In this document: in pieces, positions 33,727 to 42,713 of the stretch
How positions within the stretch are numbered: position 1 is the stretch's first letter
Layout of the letters: each line of letters begins with the position of its first letter
Assembly (NCBI GenBank): GCA_030913385.1
Contig: CP133159.1
Span: 2,564,584 to 2,628,583 of the forward strand
Source of the DNA: Cytophagaceae bacterium ABcell3
GTDB taxonomy: Bacteria; Bacteroidota; Bacteroidia; Cytophagales; Cytophagaceae
Direction: 5' to 3'
DNA length: 64,000 bases
Notes under the pieces: generated by a model
What the model was told of the DNA's origin: nothing
Databases searched by the model: none
What the model saw: only the letters and a program-made list of their open reading frames with translations
Position numbers and translations under genes: made by a program

Positions 33727-34839
33727 TTAATCTTCTGATTCCTTATCTGTATTTTCCTCAGGAACTGGGTTTCTAGAGCGGAGGTACGCTTTAACCAGGT
33801 GTCCTGATTCTGTGATTTGATAATCTTCCCATCCTCCAGTAGGGTCAGGCCTTACTGTTCCTCCACCATCTGGGTTAGGTGCTCTTTTTAGTGCAGCAGA
33901 ACCTTCGTTTTTATCAGTTATAGACCAGTTGCAGCCTGAAATATGGTTTTCGTTCATGAAGGTCCACCAGTTTTGTGACCACGCCTCACTAACGCTTCCG
34001 TCCCCATCGGCGTTTACTGTACCATATTCTGTTACCATAAGAGCAACACCAAGTCTTAATGCATCCCTGGCATACTGCATAACCCTGTTTCTATGGGTGC
34101 CTGCATAATAATGTAGAACATAAGCAACGTTAGGGTCGTCTAATGGATCCATAGCTGCTTGGTCTACTCTTTGTGACCACAATGGAGTGCCACAGGCGAT
34201 GATGTTGTTTTTGTCGTATTTTCTTATTACCTCAATAATTTCTTCAAAATATGGTTTACAAGTTGCAGACCAAGAGACATCAAGAGGTTCGTTGTATGGT
34301 TCATAGATGATATGGGGGTAATGACCGTATTCTTGCGCTATTTCGGCAAAAAATTCCTTAGCCGCTTCTGTATTTGTTGGGTCATGGGCGTTATGGTCAT
34401 GCCAGTCAACTATAACATATATATCATTTTCTATAGCTGCGTCTATTATTGTTTTTACTTTTTCTTTTTCCCTTTCAGGGTTAGTTAAATAGCCCCCATA
34501 TTCCACGGCCATTGCAGCACGTACAACTGTACACCGCCATTCGTCACGTAGGTATTTTACTATTTCTTTATTATAAAAAGGGGCACCATCACTCCATTGG
34601 CTCCAAAACAGAGACATTCCTTGTAGCTGTACGTAGCCTCCATGCTCTCCAATAATTTTATTCCCGCTTACACTTAACTGCCCATGGCGCTGCACGGAAG
34701 GCGTGTTGGTGGGGATTATTATTTCTTCCTCTCGAGGAGCTACTTCCTGCTTTCTGCAACTATGGAACAGTAAAGCTAGACTTATAGTGGCCATAAGACA
34801 TATAGCTGCATATATAAGTGGATTAGTAGGCTTTCTCAT
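33727..34839 (-). CDS. glycoside hydrolase family 5 (cellulase-like) lipoprotein
   Basis: A 370-residue secreted glycosidase. The start at 34839 gives a lipoprotein signal MRKPTNPLIYAAICLMATIS...LLFHSC. A TTG 13 codons upstream is less likely. The GH5 catalytic acid is in HIIYEPYNEPLDVSW (NEP motif) and the nucleophile in MVTEYGTVNADGDG, with VIVDWHDHNAHDP between. The closest type is an endo-beta-1,4-glucanase (GH5_2 style). The acidic C-terminal tail is short, so there is no carbohydrate-binding module or sorting domain. It is an isolated gene, with no PUL or SusCD neighbours. Confidence 0.9.
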   Translation of the reverse strand: MRKPTNPLIYAAICLMATISLALLFHSCRKQEVAPREEEIIIPTNTPSVQRHGQLSVSGNKIIGEHGGYVQLQGMSLFWSQWSDGAPFYNKEIVKYLRDEWRCTVVRAAMAVEYGGYLTNPEREKEKVKTIIDAAIENDIYVIVDWHDHNAHDPTNTEAAKEFFAEIAQEYGHYPHIIYEPYNEPLDVSWSATCKPYFEEIIEVIRKYDKNNIIACGTPLWSQRVDQAAMDPLDDPNVAYVLHYYAGTHRNRVMQYARDALRLGVALMVTEYGTVNADGDGSVSEAWSQNWWTFMNENHISGCNWSITDKNEGSAALKRAPNPDGGGTVRPDPTGGWEDYQITESGHLVKAYLRSRNPVPEENTDKESED

Positions 34840-35055
34840 TTGTCTATGTTTAGGGGAAACACTTCTGATAACCAGCAAATGCTTGATTTGTTTATAGTGT
34901 AATTTTTACAACTAGACTATAAATATAAAACAAAAAGTACATTTTATATAAAAATAATGAAAGAAAAATGCATTGGCTTAGTTTGAAAGGCTTCAAATTA
35001 AGGCGTATCACCCAGTAAACTATAACTTTATAGGGGAGGCAAAGGTGAAAATACC

Positions 35056-36036
35056 TTACCCTCCAAGATAGGCCATAGAATCTTTAATATCTTCATTGCT
35101 TAGAGCATCTGCTTCATAGCCATCTAAGGGTTTGTTGGCTAAAGCTTGTTTGATGTTTTTTAGCAAACCTTGGTCTGAAATATTGCTTCGGAGAAGGTCT
35201 CTTAGGTTGGCTGCTGGTGATCCATAGAGACATGTCCTGAAATCTCCATTTGCCGAAAGGCGCATTCTGTTACAGCTTCCGCAAAATGTCCGGCTAAAAG
35301 AAGGGATTATCCCTATGCTTCCTGTAAAGCCTTTTACTTTATAGTTTAAGGATGTAGCGTTTGCTGGGTCTTTAAGTTTGTTTATCTCTCCAAAATGATT
35401 GACTAGATAATTTAAAATTTTGATGTAGTTCCAGGTCAAGTCAGGAGTGCCACCTTGTGCGTTAAAGGGCATTTCCTCTAAAAAGCGCACACTTAGATTT
35501 TTACTTCTTGATAGTTCAGCAAGAGGTATAAGGTCTTCAATATTTTTACCTTCCATTACCACGCAGTTTACTTTTACATTAAAGCCTTCTGCTATTAAGA
35601 GGTTCAGGTTTTGGTATACTGTTTCAAAATCGTCTCTACGTGTTATTTTTAGAAAACGGTCTTTGTCTAGTGTGTCAAGGCTTACATTGATATGTTTTAT
35701 TCCCAAAGACTTTAATTGGTCTATGTAAGGGGTAATCAATGTAGCATTTGTGGTTAAGCTTATTTCTGGTGCATTGGGCAAGGTAGCAAGTTCTGAAAGA
35801 AAAAACATAAGATCTTTTCTGACAAAGGGTTCGCCACCTGTTATCCTCACCTTGTCTACTCCGTTAGAGGTTAGTAGATGGCAAACCCTTAGCATTTCTT
35901 CCCATGAAAGCACTTTAGACTTTTTCCAAAAAGGTATTCCTTCTTCAGGCATGCAGTAGAAACAGCGTAGGTTGCACTTGTCTGTGACAGATAATCTCAG
36001 ATAATTTATGTTCCTATGGTGCTGATCTTTTAGCAT
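35056..36036 (-). CDS. moaA: GTP 3',8-cyclase MoaA (copy 1, end of nap operon)
   Basis: Radical SAM enzyme for the first step of molybdenum cofactor synthesis. It has 326 residues. The N-terminal cluster is CNLRCFYC, the C-terminal cluster CGSCNRMR ... CLYG, and the chain ends in the characteristic Gly-Gly. It lies 37 bases after the NrfD-like gene on the same strand, so it is probably the last gene of the nap operon. A second, distinct moaA sits at 58111. The placement couples cofactor supply to the molybdoenzymes. Confidence 0.95.
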   Translation of the reverse strand: MLKDQHHRNINYLRLSVTDKCNLRCFYCMPEEGIPFWKKSKVLSWEEMLRVCHLLTSNGVDKVRITGGEPFVRKDLMFFLSELATLPNAPEISLTTNATLITPYIDQLKSLGIKHINVSLDTLDKDRFLKITRRDDFETVYQNLNLLIAEGFNVKVNCVVMEGKNIEDLIPLAELSRSKNLSVRFLEEMPFNAQGGTPDLTWNYIKILNYLVNHFGEINKLKDPANATSLNYKVKGFTGSIGIIPSFSRTFCGSCNRMRLSANGDFRTCLYGSPAANLRDLLRSNISDQGLLKNIKQALANKPLDGYEADALSNEDIKDSMAYLGG

Positions 36037-36073
36037 GTGTTAATTTATTCTTATTTAATGATAAATATAATTA

Positions 36074-37327
36074 TTAAGAAACAAGTTCAGAAACCTCCTG
36101 AGGAGAACTCCCATCCTTTTTGGGCTTGTATCTAAGTTTTCCTGTCTCTATGGCTATGGCCGCTTTTACAAGTATAGTAAATAAAAATGCTCCAAGTGCA
36201 TAAATAGCTATAGTAATTCCAATTTCATGAAAAGAGGGGTTATAATCTGATATGTCATCCCAAGCACCTGGTATAAATCCAGGAATGATCAGTCCCATAC
36301 CTTTTTCAATCCAAATACCAACAAAAAGCAATATACAAGCTACTGTTAGGAATTTAAAGTTTTTCCTGAACATATGTATGGAAAGAATAGCTGTAGCTAA
36401 GATGTTCATGGCAAGTGCTGAGTAAATCCAAGGCGCCAGAGGTGCATGGCCGTCTACTCCAAAGAATAGGTACATGGCGCTGCTGCTGTGGTGCGTAGGG
36501 AAATAAAACTCTTTGAATAGTTCAGAAGCAAGCATGACAAGGTTTATCTGTGCTGCTACTGTTACTACCATAGCTATTTTATGGAGCGTCTTGTTTTCAA
36601 TTTTATAGTCAGAAAACTTGTTGATCATTTCCAATACAACAATAATCAATGCCGGTCCTGCTGCAAAAGCTGAAGCAAGGAACCTTGGCCCCAACAAAGA
36701 GCTATTCCAGAATGGTCTTGCTGGCAAACCTGCATAAAGAAAAGCTGTTACTAAGTGAATACCCACTGCCCAAAAAACAGATAGCATGACACCGGGAATA
36801 TACACGTTTTTGTTAGGTGTCTTGCCCTGATACCTTCTGTATAAGATATACATTGGTATAGTTATGTTTATAAAGAGGTATCCGTTCAGGACGATTACGT
36901 CCCATGCCAACATGGAATCCGGCCAGTTCATGCCTCCTTTAGCAGGTATAAGGTGCCAAAAACGAGCAGGGCCACCCAAATCAACGGTAACAAAGGCTAG
37001 ACACATGACCAAGGCTGCTACGGCAAGACCTTCACCTATGAGTACTGCCTTTGAAAAATCAATATCTTTTAAAACATAAGTTGGCAAAACAAGCATAACA
37101 GCCGCTGCGGCAACACCTACCAGAAAGGTAAAGTTTGAAATATAGAGTCCCCAGCTAATTTTGTCGTGCATGCCGGTTACAATCAACCCTTCTGTGATTT
37201 GTTCATAATATAGAAAAGCCCCTGTGAGCATAAGAAATGTCAGGATGCTCATCCATATATGATAAGGCGTGTTACCTCTGATTACTGTCGAAAAGCTGTC
37301 TTTGACCAGGCTTATAAAAACTTTCAT
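36074..37327 (-). CDS. NrfD/PsrC-like membrane quinol oxidoreductase subunit
   Basis: A 417-residue integral membrane protein with about nine or ten hydrophobic helices, of the NrfD/polysulfide reductase family. It takes electrons from menaquinol and passes them to the iron-sulfur subunit. Family pieces include TPYHIWMSILTFLMLTGAFL and GGPARFWHLI (about 123-132). It lies 14 bases after the FeS-subunit gene, and both belong to the nap operon. Here it would replace the missing NapC or NapGH. Confidence 0.88.
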   Translation of the reverse strand: MKVFISLVKDSFSTVIRGNTPYHIWMSILTFLMLTGAFLYYEQITEGLIVTGMHDKISWGLYISNFTFLVGVAAAAVMLVLPTYVLKDIDFSKAVLIGEGLAVAALVMCLAFVTVDLGGPARFWHLIPAKGGMNWPDSMLAWDVIVLNGYLFINITIPMYILYRRYQGKTPNKNVYIPGVMLSVFWAVGIHLVTAFLYAGLPARPFWNSSLLGPRFLASAFAAGPALIIVVLEMINKFSDYKIENKTLHKIAMVVTVAAQINLVMLASELFKEFYFPTHHSSSAMYLFFGVDGHAPLAPWIYSALAMNILATAILSIHMFRKNFKFLTVACILLFVGIWIEKGMGLIIPGFIPGAWDDISDYNPSFHEIGITIAIYALGAFLFTILVKAAIAIETGKLRYKPKKDGSSPQEVSELVS

Positions 37328-37341
37328 ATACGAGACTTTTT

Positions 37342-38385
37342 TTAATCCATGAAATACCAGAACTTAGGTTCAGTACCTAAATCCTCTTTTAATCTAAATA
37401 CCTTTTTGTTGTCCAGAATCCAGCGTATTTCGCTTTTTGGATCTAACAGGTTTCCAAATATTCTTGCTCCAGTAGGACAAGCCTCTACACAAGCAGGGCT
37501 CTTGCCGTCCCTAGACCTTTGGATACAAAAGGTGCATTTTTCCATTACCCCCTTTTTGCGAAGCCTGTTACCAAGGTAATGCTGATTTTTATTGACTTCT
37601 TCTTCAGGAACATGTGGCGTGGTCCAATTGAACCGGCGACCATCGTAAGGGCAGGCGGCCATACAATAACGGCAACCGATGCACCAGTCATAGTCAACTA
37701 CTACTATTCCGTCCGGCTCTAACCAGGTCGCTTGTACTGGACATGCTTTTACACATGGAGGGTTTTGACAATGAAAACATTGTGTGCCAAGGTAAAAATG
37801 TCCGGCTGCTGGTACTTCATGATAGAATTGGTCATCGGCCATTTCGAAGTTGATGGCTCCTTTTTCCATTTCATGGATGCGGATATACTGCATTTCAGAA
37901 GCCCTGTCCTGGTTGTTTTCTTCAATACAGGCATTGACGCAGTCCATATATCCTTTACATTGTGATATATTAAATGCGTATCCATAAAGCACATCCTCTA
38001 CGGCACCTTTGGAAGAAACCTTGATTTTTCTGCCATTTTTTAACTCATAATGACGTTCCAAACGCTCAACGGTAGCGTTTTTTTCTTCCTCTGTCATTAC
38101 TTTGTAGTTTCCTTTAAAGTACTCTTCCCATTCGATCTGGGCTTTTTCTTTGGTTTCTCCGCTAGATAAAACACTGCAAGAAGAGTTGACCAGTCCGGCA
38201 CCAGCCAATAAGCCAGCAGACAGCTTTTTCAATGCATCACGACGGTCTGTTTTTTTGTCCAGGACCTGGTCGTATCCGCTTTTTTTGCCTTCACAAGAAC
38301 AGTTGCCGGAACCGCATCCCTGCGCTTGCTCTTTGTCTGAAGGTGTATCTTTTTTCTTTTTAAATCTATCAAATAGCATAATCAA
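37342..38385 (-). CDS. NrfC-like 4Fe-4S ferredoxin subunit with twin-arginine motif
   Basis: A 347-residue FeS electron carrier. Four cysteine groups are visible: CKGYMDCVNAC (irregular spacing), CFHCQNPPCVKACP, CIGCRYCMAACP and CTFCIQRS...CVEACP, enough for about four cubane clusters. A late twin-arginine stretch DRRDALKKLSAGLLAGAGLV (about 48-67) suggests Tat export, but it is preceded by a Cys-rich cytoplasm-like leader CGSGNCSCEGK, which is odd for a Tat signal. Start may be at 38385 or two codons later. It pairs with the downstream NrfD-like subunit and passes electrons towards the cytochrome and NapAB. Confidence 0.85.
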   Translation of the reverse strand: MIMLFDRFKKKKDTPSDKEQAQGCGSGNCSCEGKKSGYDQVLDKKTDRRDALKKLSAGLLAGAGLVNSSCSVLSSGETKEKAQIEWEEYFKGNYKVMTEEEKNATVERLERHYELKNGRKIKVSSKGAVEDVLYGYAFNISQCKGYMDCVNACIEENNQDRASEMQYIRIHEMEKGAINFEMADDQFYHEVPAAGHFYLGTQCFHCQNPPCVKACPVQATWLEPDGIVVVDYDWCIGCRYCMAACPYDGRRFNWTTPHVPEEEVNKNQHYLGNRLRKKGVMEKCTFCIQRSRDGKSPACVEACPTGARIFGNLLDPKSEIRWILDNKKVFRLKEDLGTEPKFWYFMD

Positions 38386-38396
38386 TATCTTTTAAT

Positions 38397-39041
38397 CTAT
38401 TTCTTGTTAGGATATAGAGTGTTTGTGTTAATCCTTGCTGGCCACCTTGGCTCGAAAGAAGGTTTGTGCGGGTTATGGCAGTCTACACACGTGTTGATGA
38501 CCCTGGGCTGTGTCCAGCCACCTAGCCGTTTTCCATGACTACCGCCCAGCCAATCTTTATACTGAGGTGAATGGCATTGTGCACATTGTTTGTAGCTATG
38601 GTCTACACTTATAGATTTTCCCGTTAAAGATACCAGCTCATCCATGTCTCCTTTGGTATTATGGCAGGTATTGCAATCCATACTCTCTGCTGACGCATGT
38701 TGTAGGTGGATGTTCCAGTGGGATTTTTTCTTCCCTTCCTCGCACTTTGCTTCTTCTTTTAATTCTTTTAAAGAAGAAGTGTGGCAATTGGAACAAGGGT
38801 GAGAGTTGATCCTATGCGACCTTTGTGTAATAAGAAAGGTGTCATTGGTATTAACCTCGGCTACAAGTGTTCTGATGTTTTCCAAATGGTCTTCAGAGGT
38901 CATGGAATAGGTTATTTCCCGATCATGCCCTTTTACTTCCTGAGTAATGGTATGGTGGTGGCCACCTCCATTACAGCCAGAAATGAACAGCAGCAGTCCA
39001 AAGAAGGATATGAGTTTTAATGTTGAATCTATCTTAGTCAT
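38397..39041 (-). CDS. tetraheme cytochrome c lipoprotein
   Basis: A 214-residue lipoprotein (lipobox FISGC, Cys about 23) with four CxxCH heme sites: CSNCH, CNTCH, CAQCH and CVDCH. It resembles cytochrome c3 / NapC-NrfH-like multiheme carriers. A His-rich patch GGGHHHTIT follows the lipidated Cys. It overlaps the start region of the NapB gene end by 8 bases and precedes the NrfC-like gene by 11, so it is deep in the operon. It probably bridges the NrfCD module and NapB. Confidence 0.88.
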   Translation of the reverse strand: MTKIDSTLKLISFFGLLLFISGCNGGGHHHTITQEVKGHDREITYSMTSEDHLENIRTLVAEVNTNDTFLITQRSHRINSHPCSNCHTSSLKELKEEAKCEEGKKKSHWNIHLQHASAESMDCNTCHNTKGDMDELVSLTGKSISVDHSYKQCAQCHSPQYKDWLGGSHGKRLGGWTQPRVINTCVDCHNPHKPSFEPRWPARINTNTLYPNKK

Positions 39042-39735
39042 TGCTTTCAGTTTTTCTGGTAAAATCCTTTATCCTTTTAAATTCCTCTGGGGTCTTTGCT
39101 GGTACATGGCATTGCTTACAGTTAGACCTTTCTGGGTGCGAAACCCTGATTTCCTTTGGTGCCGCTGGACCAGCATGGCATGACAAACAGTTGGAACGCA
39201 TTTCCAATGTATGCGGAATAACCGGAGGTGATCCTTCAAGGGCTGCATTGCCAGTAGAAGGCGCTTTTGCTCCTTTAAACCTGCTTTCCCTGAACAGTTC
39301 GTCTGTATTTGCCGGTACATGGCACTGGTTGCAACTGACCAGCTCGGGATGCGGTGTTACTGGCGCATAAGCTTTGAACTGCTGCACATAGCCACCGTTC
39401 TCATGGCACTGAAGACAGCCTTTTTCCCCTATACTTATCCCTGGGTTAACCACAGGGTGGGGGATTACTGGTGGCGCTCCTGAATAAGCACGGTTTTGGT
39501 GGTACTCTTCTAATACCCTGTTGTGCAAATGGTCTTCAGGCATGTTTAGGTAATCAAACCCTGACCGCCTGAACACCCCTTCTTCAATTGGAATGGATGC
39601 GGTCTTGTCCGTTGCAGGAAATGCTTCATCCGCTTCTTCAATTTCTGATACAATACTGACATTGAGTATAAATAAGAATGAAGCTGCTAAAAGGGCAAAA
39701 ATCAGGATTATATTTCTTCTGCTAGTATTTGACAT
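39034..39735 (-). CDS. napB: NapB-like nitrate reductase cytochrome with four heme sites
   Basis: Small electron-transfer subunit of periplasmic nitrate reductase, 233 residues. The N-terminus is a hydrophobic signal or anchor (about 9-28). Normal NapB has two hemes, but this has four: CLQCH, CNQCH, CLSCH and CKQCH. The halves look duplicated: each has PPVIPH, then CLxCH, then HPE, then CxQCHVPAxT. The second half keeps the layout closest to classic NapB. It overlaps the following cytochrome gene by 8 bases and starts 12 bases after napA. Confidence 0.88.
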   Translation of the reverse strand: MSNTSRRNIILIFALLAASFLFILNVSIVSEIEEADEAFPATDKTASIPIEEGVFRRSGFDYLNMPEDHLHNRVLEEYHQNRAYSGAPPVIPHPVVNPGISIGEKGCLQCHENGGYVQQFKAYAPVTPHPELVSCNQCHVPANTDELFRESRFKGAKAPSTGNAALEGSPPVIPHTLEMRSNCLSCHAGPAAPKEIRVSHPERSNCKQCHVPAKTPEEFKRIKDFTRKTESND

Positions 39736-39747
39736 AATCTACAGGTT

Positions 39748-42072
39748 TTAGCTGACGGCCTTTTCTACTTTTACTGCACATTTCTTATAGTCCGGTTGTT
39801 TAGAAATAGGACAGAAAGCATCTAGTGTAAGGTCGTTTATTAGCATATGTTCATCAAAAAATGGTACAAAAACTTGTCCTCTTGTAGGAACGGCCCGCTC
39901 GTTTATCGATGCAGGAAGGGTTAATGTACCTCTTCTGGTGGTGAGCTTTACTTTTTCACCATTTCTTATATCCAAGTTTTTAGCATCATCAGGATTAAGC
40001 TCGACATAAGCATGCGGAACTGCCTGGTGCAAGACTTTTACCCTTCTTGTCATGCTTCCAGAGTGCCAGTGCTCTATTACACGACCTGTGTTGAGCCAGA
40101 ACGGGTAGTCATCGCAAGGCTCTTCGGGAGCAGGCTCATAAGGACGGAACCATATCCAGGCTTTTCCTTCAGGCTTACCATAGAATTCTATTTTCCCATT
40201 TTTTACTGCTGGGTCATATTCCGCATTATATCTCCACTTGGTTTCTTTGCCCTCATAGAAAGGCCATAGCACGCCAGGTCTTTCTTTGAGTAACTTATAT
40301 GGTGCCATACCGTGAATAGGTCCTTCATGGAACTGAATGTACTCATTCCAAATTTTCTCAATATGGTTTTCTTGTGTCCAAGGGAACAGTTCTCCAAAGC
40401 CCAATCTTTTACCTACTTCAATCAATTGCCAGCAATCACTCATCGCTTCTCCTACAGGCTCCACCATTTTGTTGAAATGTTGGGTCCTCCGCTCAGCGTT
40501 GCCAAACATACCTTCTCTTTCTATCCACATGGCAGAAGGCAAGATTACGTCGGCTACATCTGTGGTTGGGGTAGGGTAGACATCAGACACTACTACAAAT
40601 CCTTTTTCAGTAGCTGGACGGTAACGGTTAAGTTTAGGCATGGTCACCATTGGGTTGGTTACCTGTATCCACATAAACTTAAGATCGCCACGGTCTAGCG
40701 CACGAAACATCTCCACTGTATGCAAAGTCGGCTTGTCTGGGATTCTTTCTACAGGCACATTCCAGATTTTGGCTGCAAATTTTCTATCCTCTTCATTGGT
40801 TACTACACCTTTAGGAAGTTTATGGGTAAGGGTGCCCACTTCTCTCACTGTACCGCACGCACTTGGCTGTCCGGTGAGAGAAAAAGGACTGTTGCCAGGC
40901 GTAGAGATTTTTCCTGTTAATAAATGTATGTTATAAACCAAGTTGTTGATCCATGTTCCTCTGGTATGCTGGTTCATGCCCATACACCAGAATGAAGTTA
41001 CTTTCGTATTAGGGTTTCCGTACAAGTGGGCCAAATATTTCAGGTCTTTAACAGAAACACCGCTTAGTTTCGCTACTTTGTCAGGCCTGTAATCTTCTAG
41101 AGACTCTCTGAATTCATCGAAAGACATGTTTTCGTCTTGGTCGGTGAAAGCAAACTTGTCTTCCAGACCATAGCCTATATTGGTTTTGCCTTTTTTGAAT
41201 ACACAATGATCTTTTACAAATTTATTATTGACCCAACCGTTGTTTACAAGCTCATAACATATAGCATTGGCAATGGCCAAATCTGTTTGAGGATTGAAGT
41301 ACATGACCTTGTCCGATGCAGCACTGGTTCTTGTTTTTCTGGTGGTCAGGTCTATGATCCGTACGTTTTTCCTTTTTTGTTTTTGGTCCAACATTCTAGA
41401 GAAAAGCACCGGGTGCATTTCAGACATATTGTTTCCCCAAAGGACAAAAACATCTGCGTGGTCTATATCCTCATAACATCCCATAGGCTCGTCTTTGCCA
41501 AAGGTGGTCATGAAACCAGTAACCGCACTGGCCATACAGAGCCTTGCGTTGGCTTCAATGTTATTGCTTCCTATACCCGCTCTCATAAATTTAGAAGCCA
41601 CGTAGCCATCAGGAATGGTCCATTGCCCGGAACCATAAATGGCAACAGAGTCTTTGCCATGTTCTTTAATGGTTTCGCGCATTTTAGAAGCTACTAAGTC
41701 TAAAGCTTCTTCCATGCTGGTTTCTACAAATTTTCCATTCTTTCTTACCAAAGGCTTTGTTAACCTATCTTTGCCATAAAGTGCCATTACCGAATGGTAA
41801 CCTTTGACACAGCAAAGGCCTTTGTTTACTGGGCTTGCAGGGTCTCCTTTAACAGCTACTGCTTTTCCACCTTGGAGGCCGACTAAAAGACCACAGCCAG
41901 TTCCGCAGAAACGGCATGGTGTTTTTTGCCAGTCCATTATTCCTGGAGGTATATTGTTTTCTTGTTCTTTTGAAAAAATAACTCCTGGAAATAGCGATGC
42001 TGCTGCGGTCATGGCAGAAACTCTGGCTACAGCTTTTAAAAAGTTTCGACGGTCTATAGGATTGGTTATCAT
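39748..42072 (-). CDS. napA: periplasmic nitrate reductase catalytic subunit
   Basis: Molybdenum bis-MGD enzyme reducing nitrate to nitrite in the periplasm, 774 residues. The Tat signal is DRRNFLKAVARVSAMTAAA (about 7-25). The 4Fe-4S site is CRFCGTGCGLL with the fourth Cys in GLCCVKG. The Mo ligand Cys is in ARLCMASAVTGFMTTFG, followed by the NapA hallmark KDEPMGCYEDIDHADV. The C-terminal HWHSGSMTRRV is also NapA-like. It is flanked by napD upstream (13 bases) and napB downstream. The protein is a little shorter than the E. coli enzyme. Confidence 0.97.
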   Translation of the reverse strand: MITNPIDRRNFLKAVARVSAMTAAASLFPGVIFSKEQENNIPPGIMDWQKTPCRFCGTGCGLLVGLQGGKAVAVKGDPASPVNKGLCCVKGYHSVMALYGKDRLTKPLVRKNGKFVETSMEEALDLVASKMRETIKEHGKDSVAIYGSGQWTIPDGYVASKFMRAGIGSNNIEANARLCMASAVTGFMTTFGKDEPMGCYEDIDHADVFVLWGNNMSEMHPVLFSRMLDQKQKRKNVRIIDLTTRKTRTSAASDKVMYFNPQTDLAIANAICYELVNNGWVNNKFVKDHCVFKKGKTNIGYGLEDKFAFTDQDENMSFDEFRESLEDYRPDKVAKLSGVSVKDLKYLAHLYGNPNTKVTSFWCMGMNQHTRGTWINNLVYNIHLLTGKISTPGNSPFSLTGQPSACGTVREVGTLTHKLPKGVVTNEEDRKFAAKIWNVPVERIPDKPTLHTVEMFRALDRGDLKFMWIQVTNPMVTMPKLNRYRPATEKGFVVVSDVYPTPTTDVADVILPSAMWIEREGMFGNAERRTQHFNKMVEPVGEAMSDCWQLIEVGKRLGFGELFPWTQENHIEKIWNEYIQFHEGPIHGMAPYKLLKERPGVLWPFYEGKETKWRYNAEYDPAVKNGKIEFYGKPEGKAWIWFRPYEPAPEEPCDDYPFWLNTGRVIEHWHSGSMTRRVKVLHQAVPHAYVELNPDDAKNLDIRNGEKVKLTTRRGTLTLPASINERAVPTRGQVFVPFFDEHMLINDLTLDAFCPISKQPDYKKCAVKVEKAVS

Positions 42073-42085
42073 GGGTTAATTCTTT

Positions 42086-42322
42086 TTAAGCTTGGTTAGA
42101 CATAAATCCGGATACAAGAGTGATATGCTTTAAGGCTGGAATAGCGTTTATATGCTCCATTAACTTTTCCTCTTGTGCCTCATCTGCAGTGTCTGTCACG
42201 ACTATCACAATGTCCCTGTTTTCGGCAGGATATGAACTGCACGAGTTGAATTTTTTCAGGGCTTGTATCAGCTCATTTTTTTTACCCTCTGTAGGGAGAA
42301 GTATATAGCTTTTTACCGGCAT
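42086..42322 (-). CDS. napD: NapD chaperone
   Basis: A 78-residue cytoplasmic chaperone that binds the NapA Tat signal and helps maturation. The ferredoxin-like fold is suggested by MPVKSYILLPTEGKKNELIQ and the later EEKLMEHINAIPALKHITLV. It is the first gene of the minus-strand nap operon. The 343-base region before it is shared with the divergent norZ. Confidence 0.85.
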   Translation of the reverse strand: MPVKSYILLPTEGKKNELIQALKKFNSCSSYPAENRDIVIVVTDTADEAQEEKLMEHINAIPALKHITLVSGFMSNQA

Positions 42323-42440
42323 AGTCTTTTGTCTTTTGTTTTTTTCTAAATTATGAGTGGGAAAAGCCTTTCAGGTTTCCACTTGATACAAAAGTAAGAC
42401 GTGCTTTTTCCTGATGCTCTGAGGTGTATCAATGGAAAAA

Positions 42441-42454
42441 ATGATCTATATCAA
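42441..42454. promoter_or_regulatory. FNR/CRP-type dyad in the nap-norZ control region
   Basis: ATGAT-CTAT-ATCAA differs from the FNR/DNR consensus TTGAT-N4-ATCAA by one base. It lies 119 bases upstream of napD and about 260 upstream of norZ. An FNR-family regulator gene is not in the window. A related ATGAT-TTAT-GTCAA occurs at 46685. Confidence 0.5.
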
Positions 42455-42625
42455 TTTTTAAATCTTGTCAATTTCTACTTTTGTTTATGTAAGTATATGA
42501 TACATAGGTTTATGTGTGTGTGTTTTTGCCTGTTTGGCTAAGGAATTGTCTGAAGTTTATTTTTTTTGATCTGTCACAGGCTCTAGGATAGCAACTCTTT
42601 ATAAGTGTGGTGTAGGAATTTTTTT

Positions 42626-42644
42626 ATGCTCTTTCAAAGAGCAT
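42626..42644. promoter_or_regulatory. perfect 19-bp palindrome upstream of norZ
   Basis: ATGCTCTTT-C-AAAGAGCAT is a perfect dyad about one central base, ending 69 bases before the chosen norZ start. Length and one-base centre resemble Rrf2/NsrR operators, and an Rrf2 gene lies at 48000. It could also be an RNA hairpin in the leader. Confidence 0.5.
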
Positions 42645-42713
42645 TGTTGTAAACATTATCTAATAATGCAGGTTATGTTGATTTTATGTAAAGTATTAAG
42701 CGTTTTTTTATTT

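Larger units (their letters stand above)
42323..42713. other. divergent control region between nap operon and norZ
   Basis: About 390 bases without genes. It holds an FNR/CRP-like dyad (42441-42454) nearer napD and a perfect 19-bp palindrome (42626-42644) near norZ. A short TTGATACAAA also occurs near 42380. No coding frame is supported. Confidence 0.6.

Noticed and set aside
41137-41697. 186-codon plus-strand frame opposite napA
   Set aside because: It is antisense to conserved napA sequence, Cys/His-rich by reflection, with no recognisable domain or start context.
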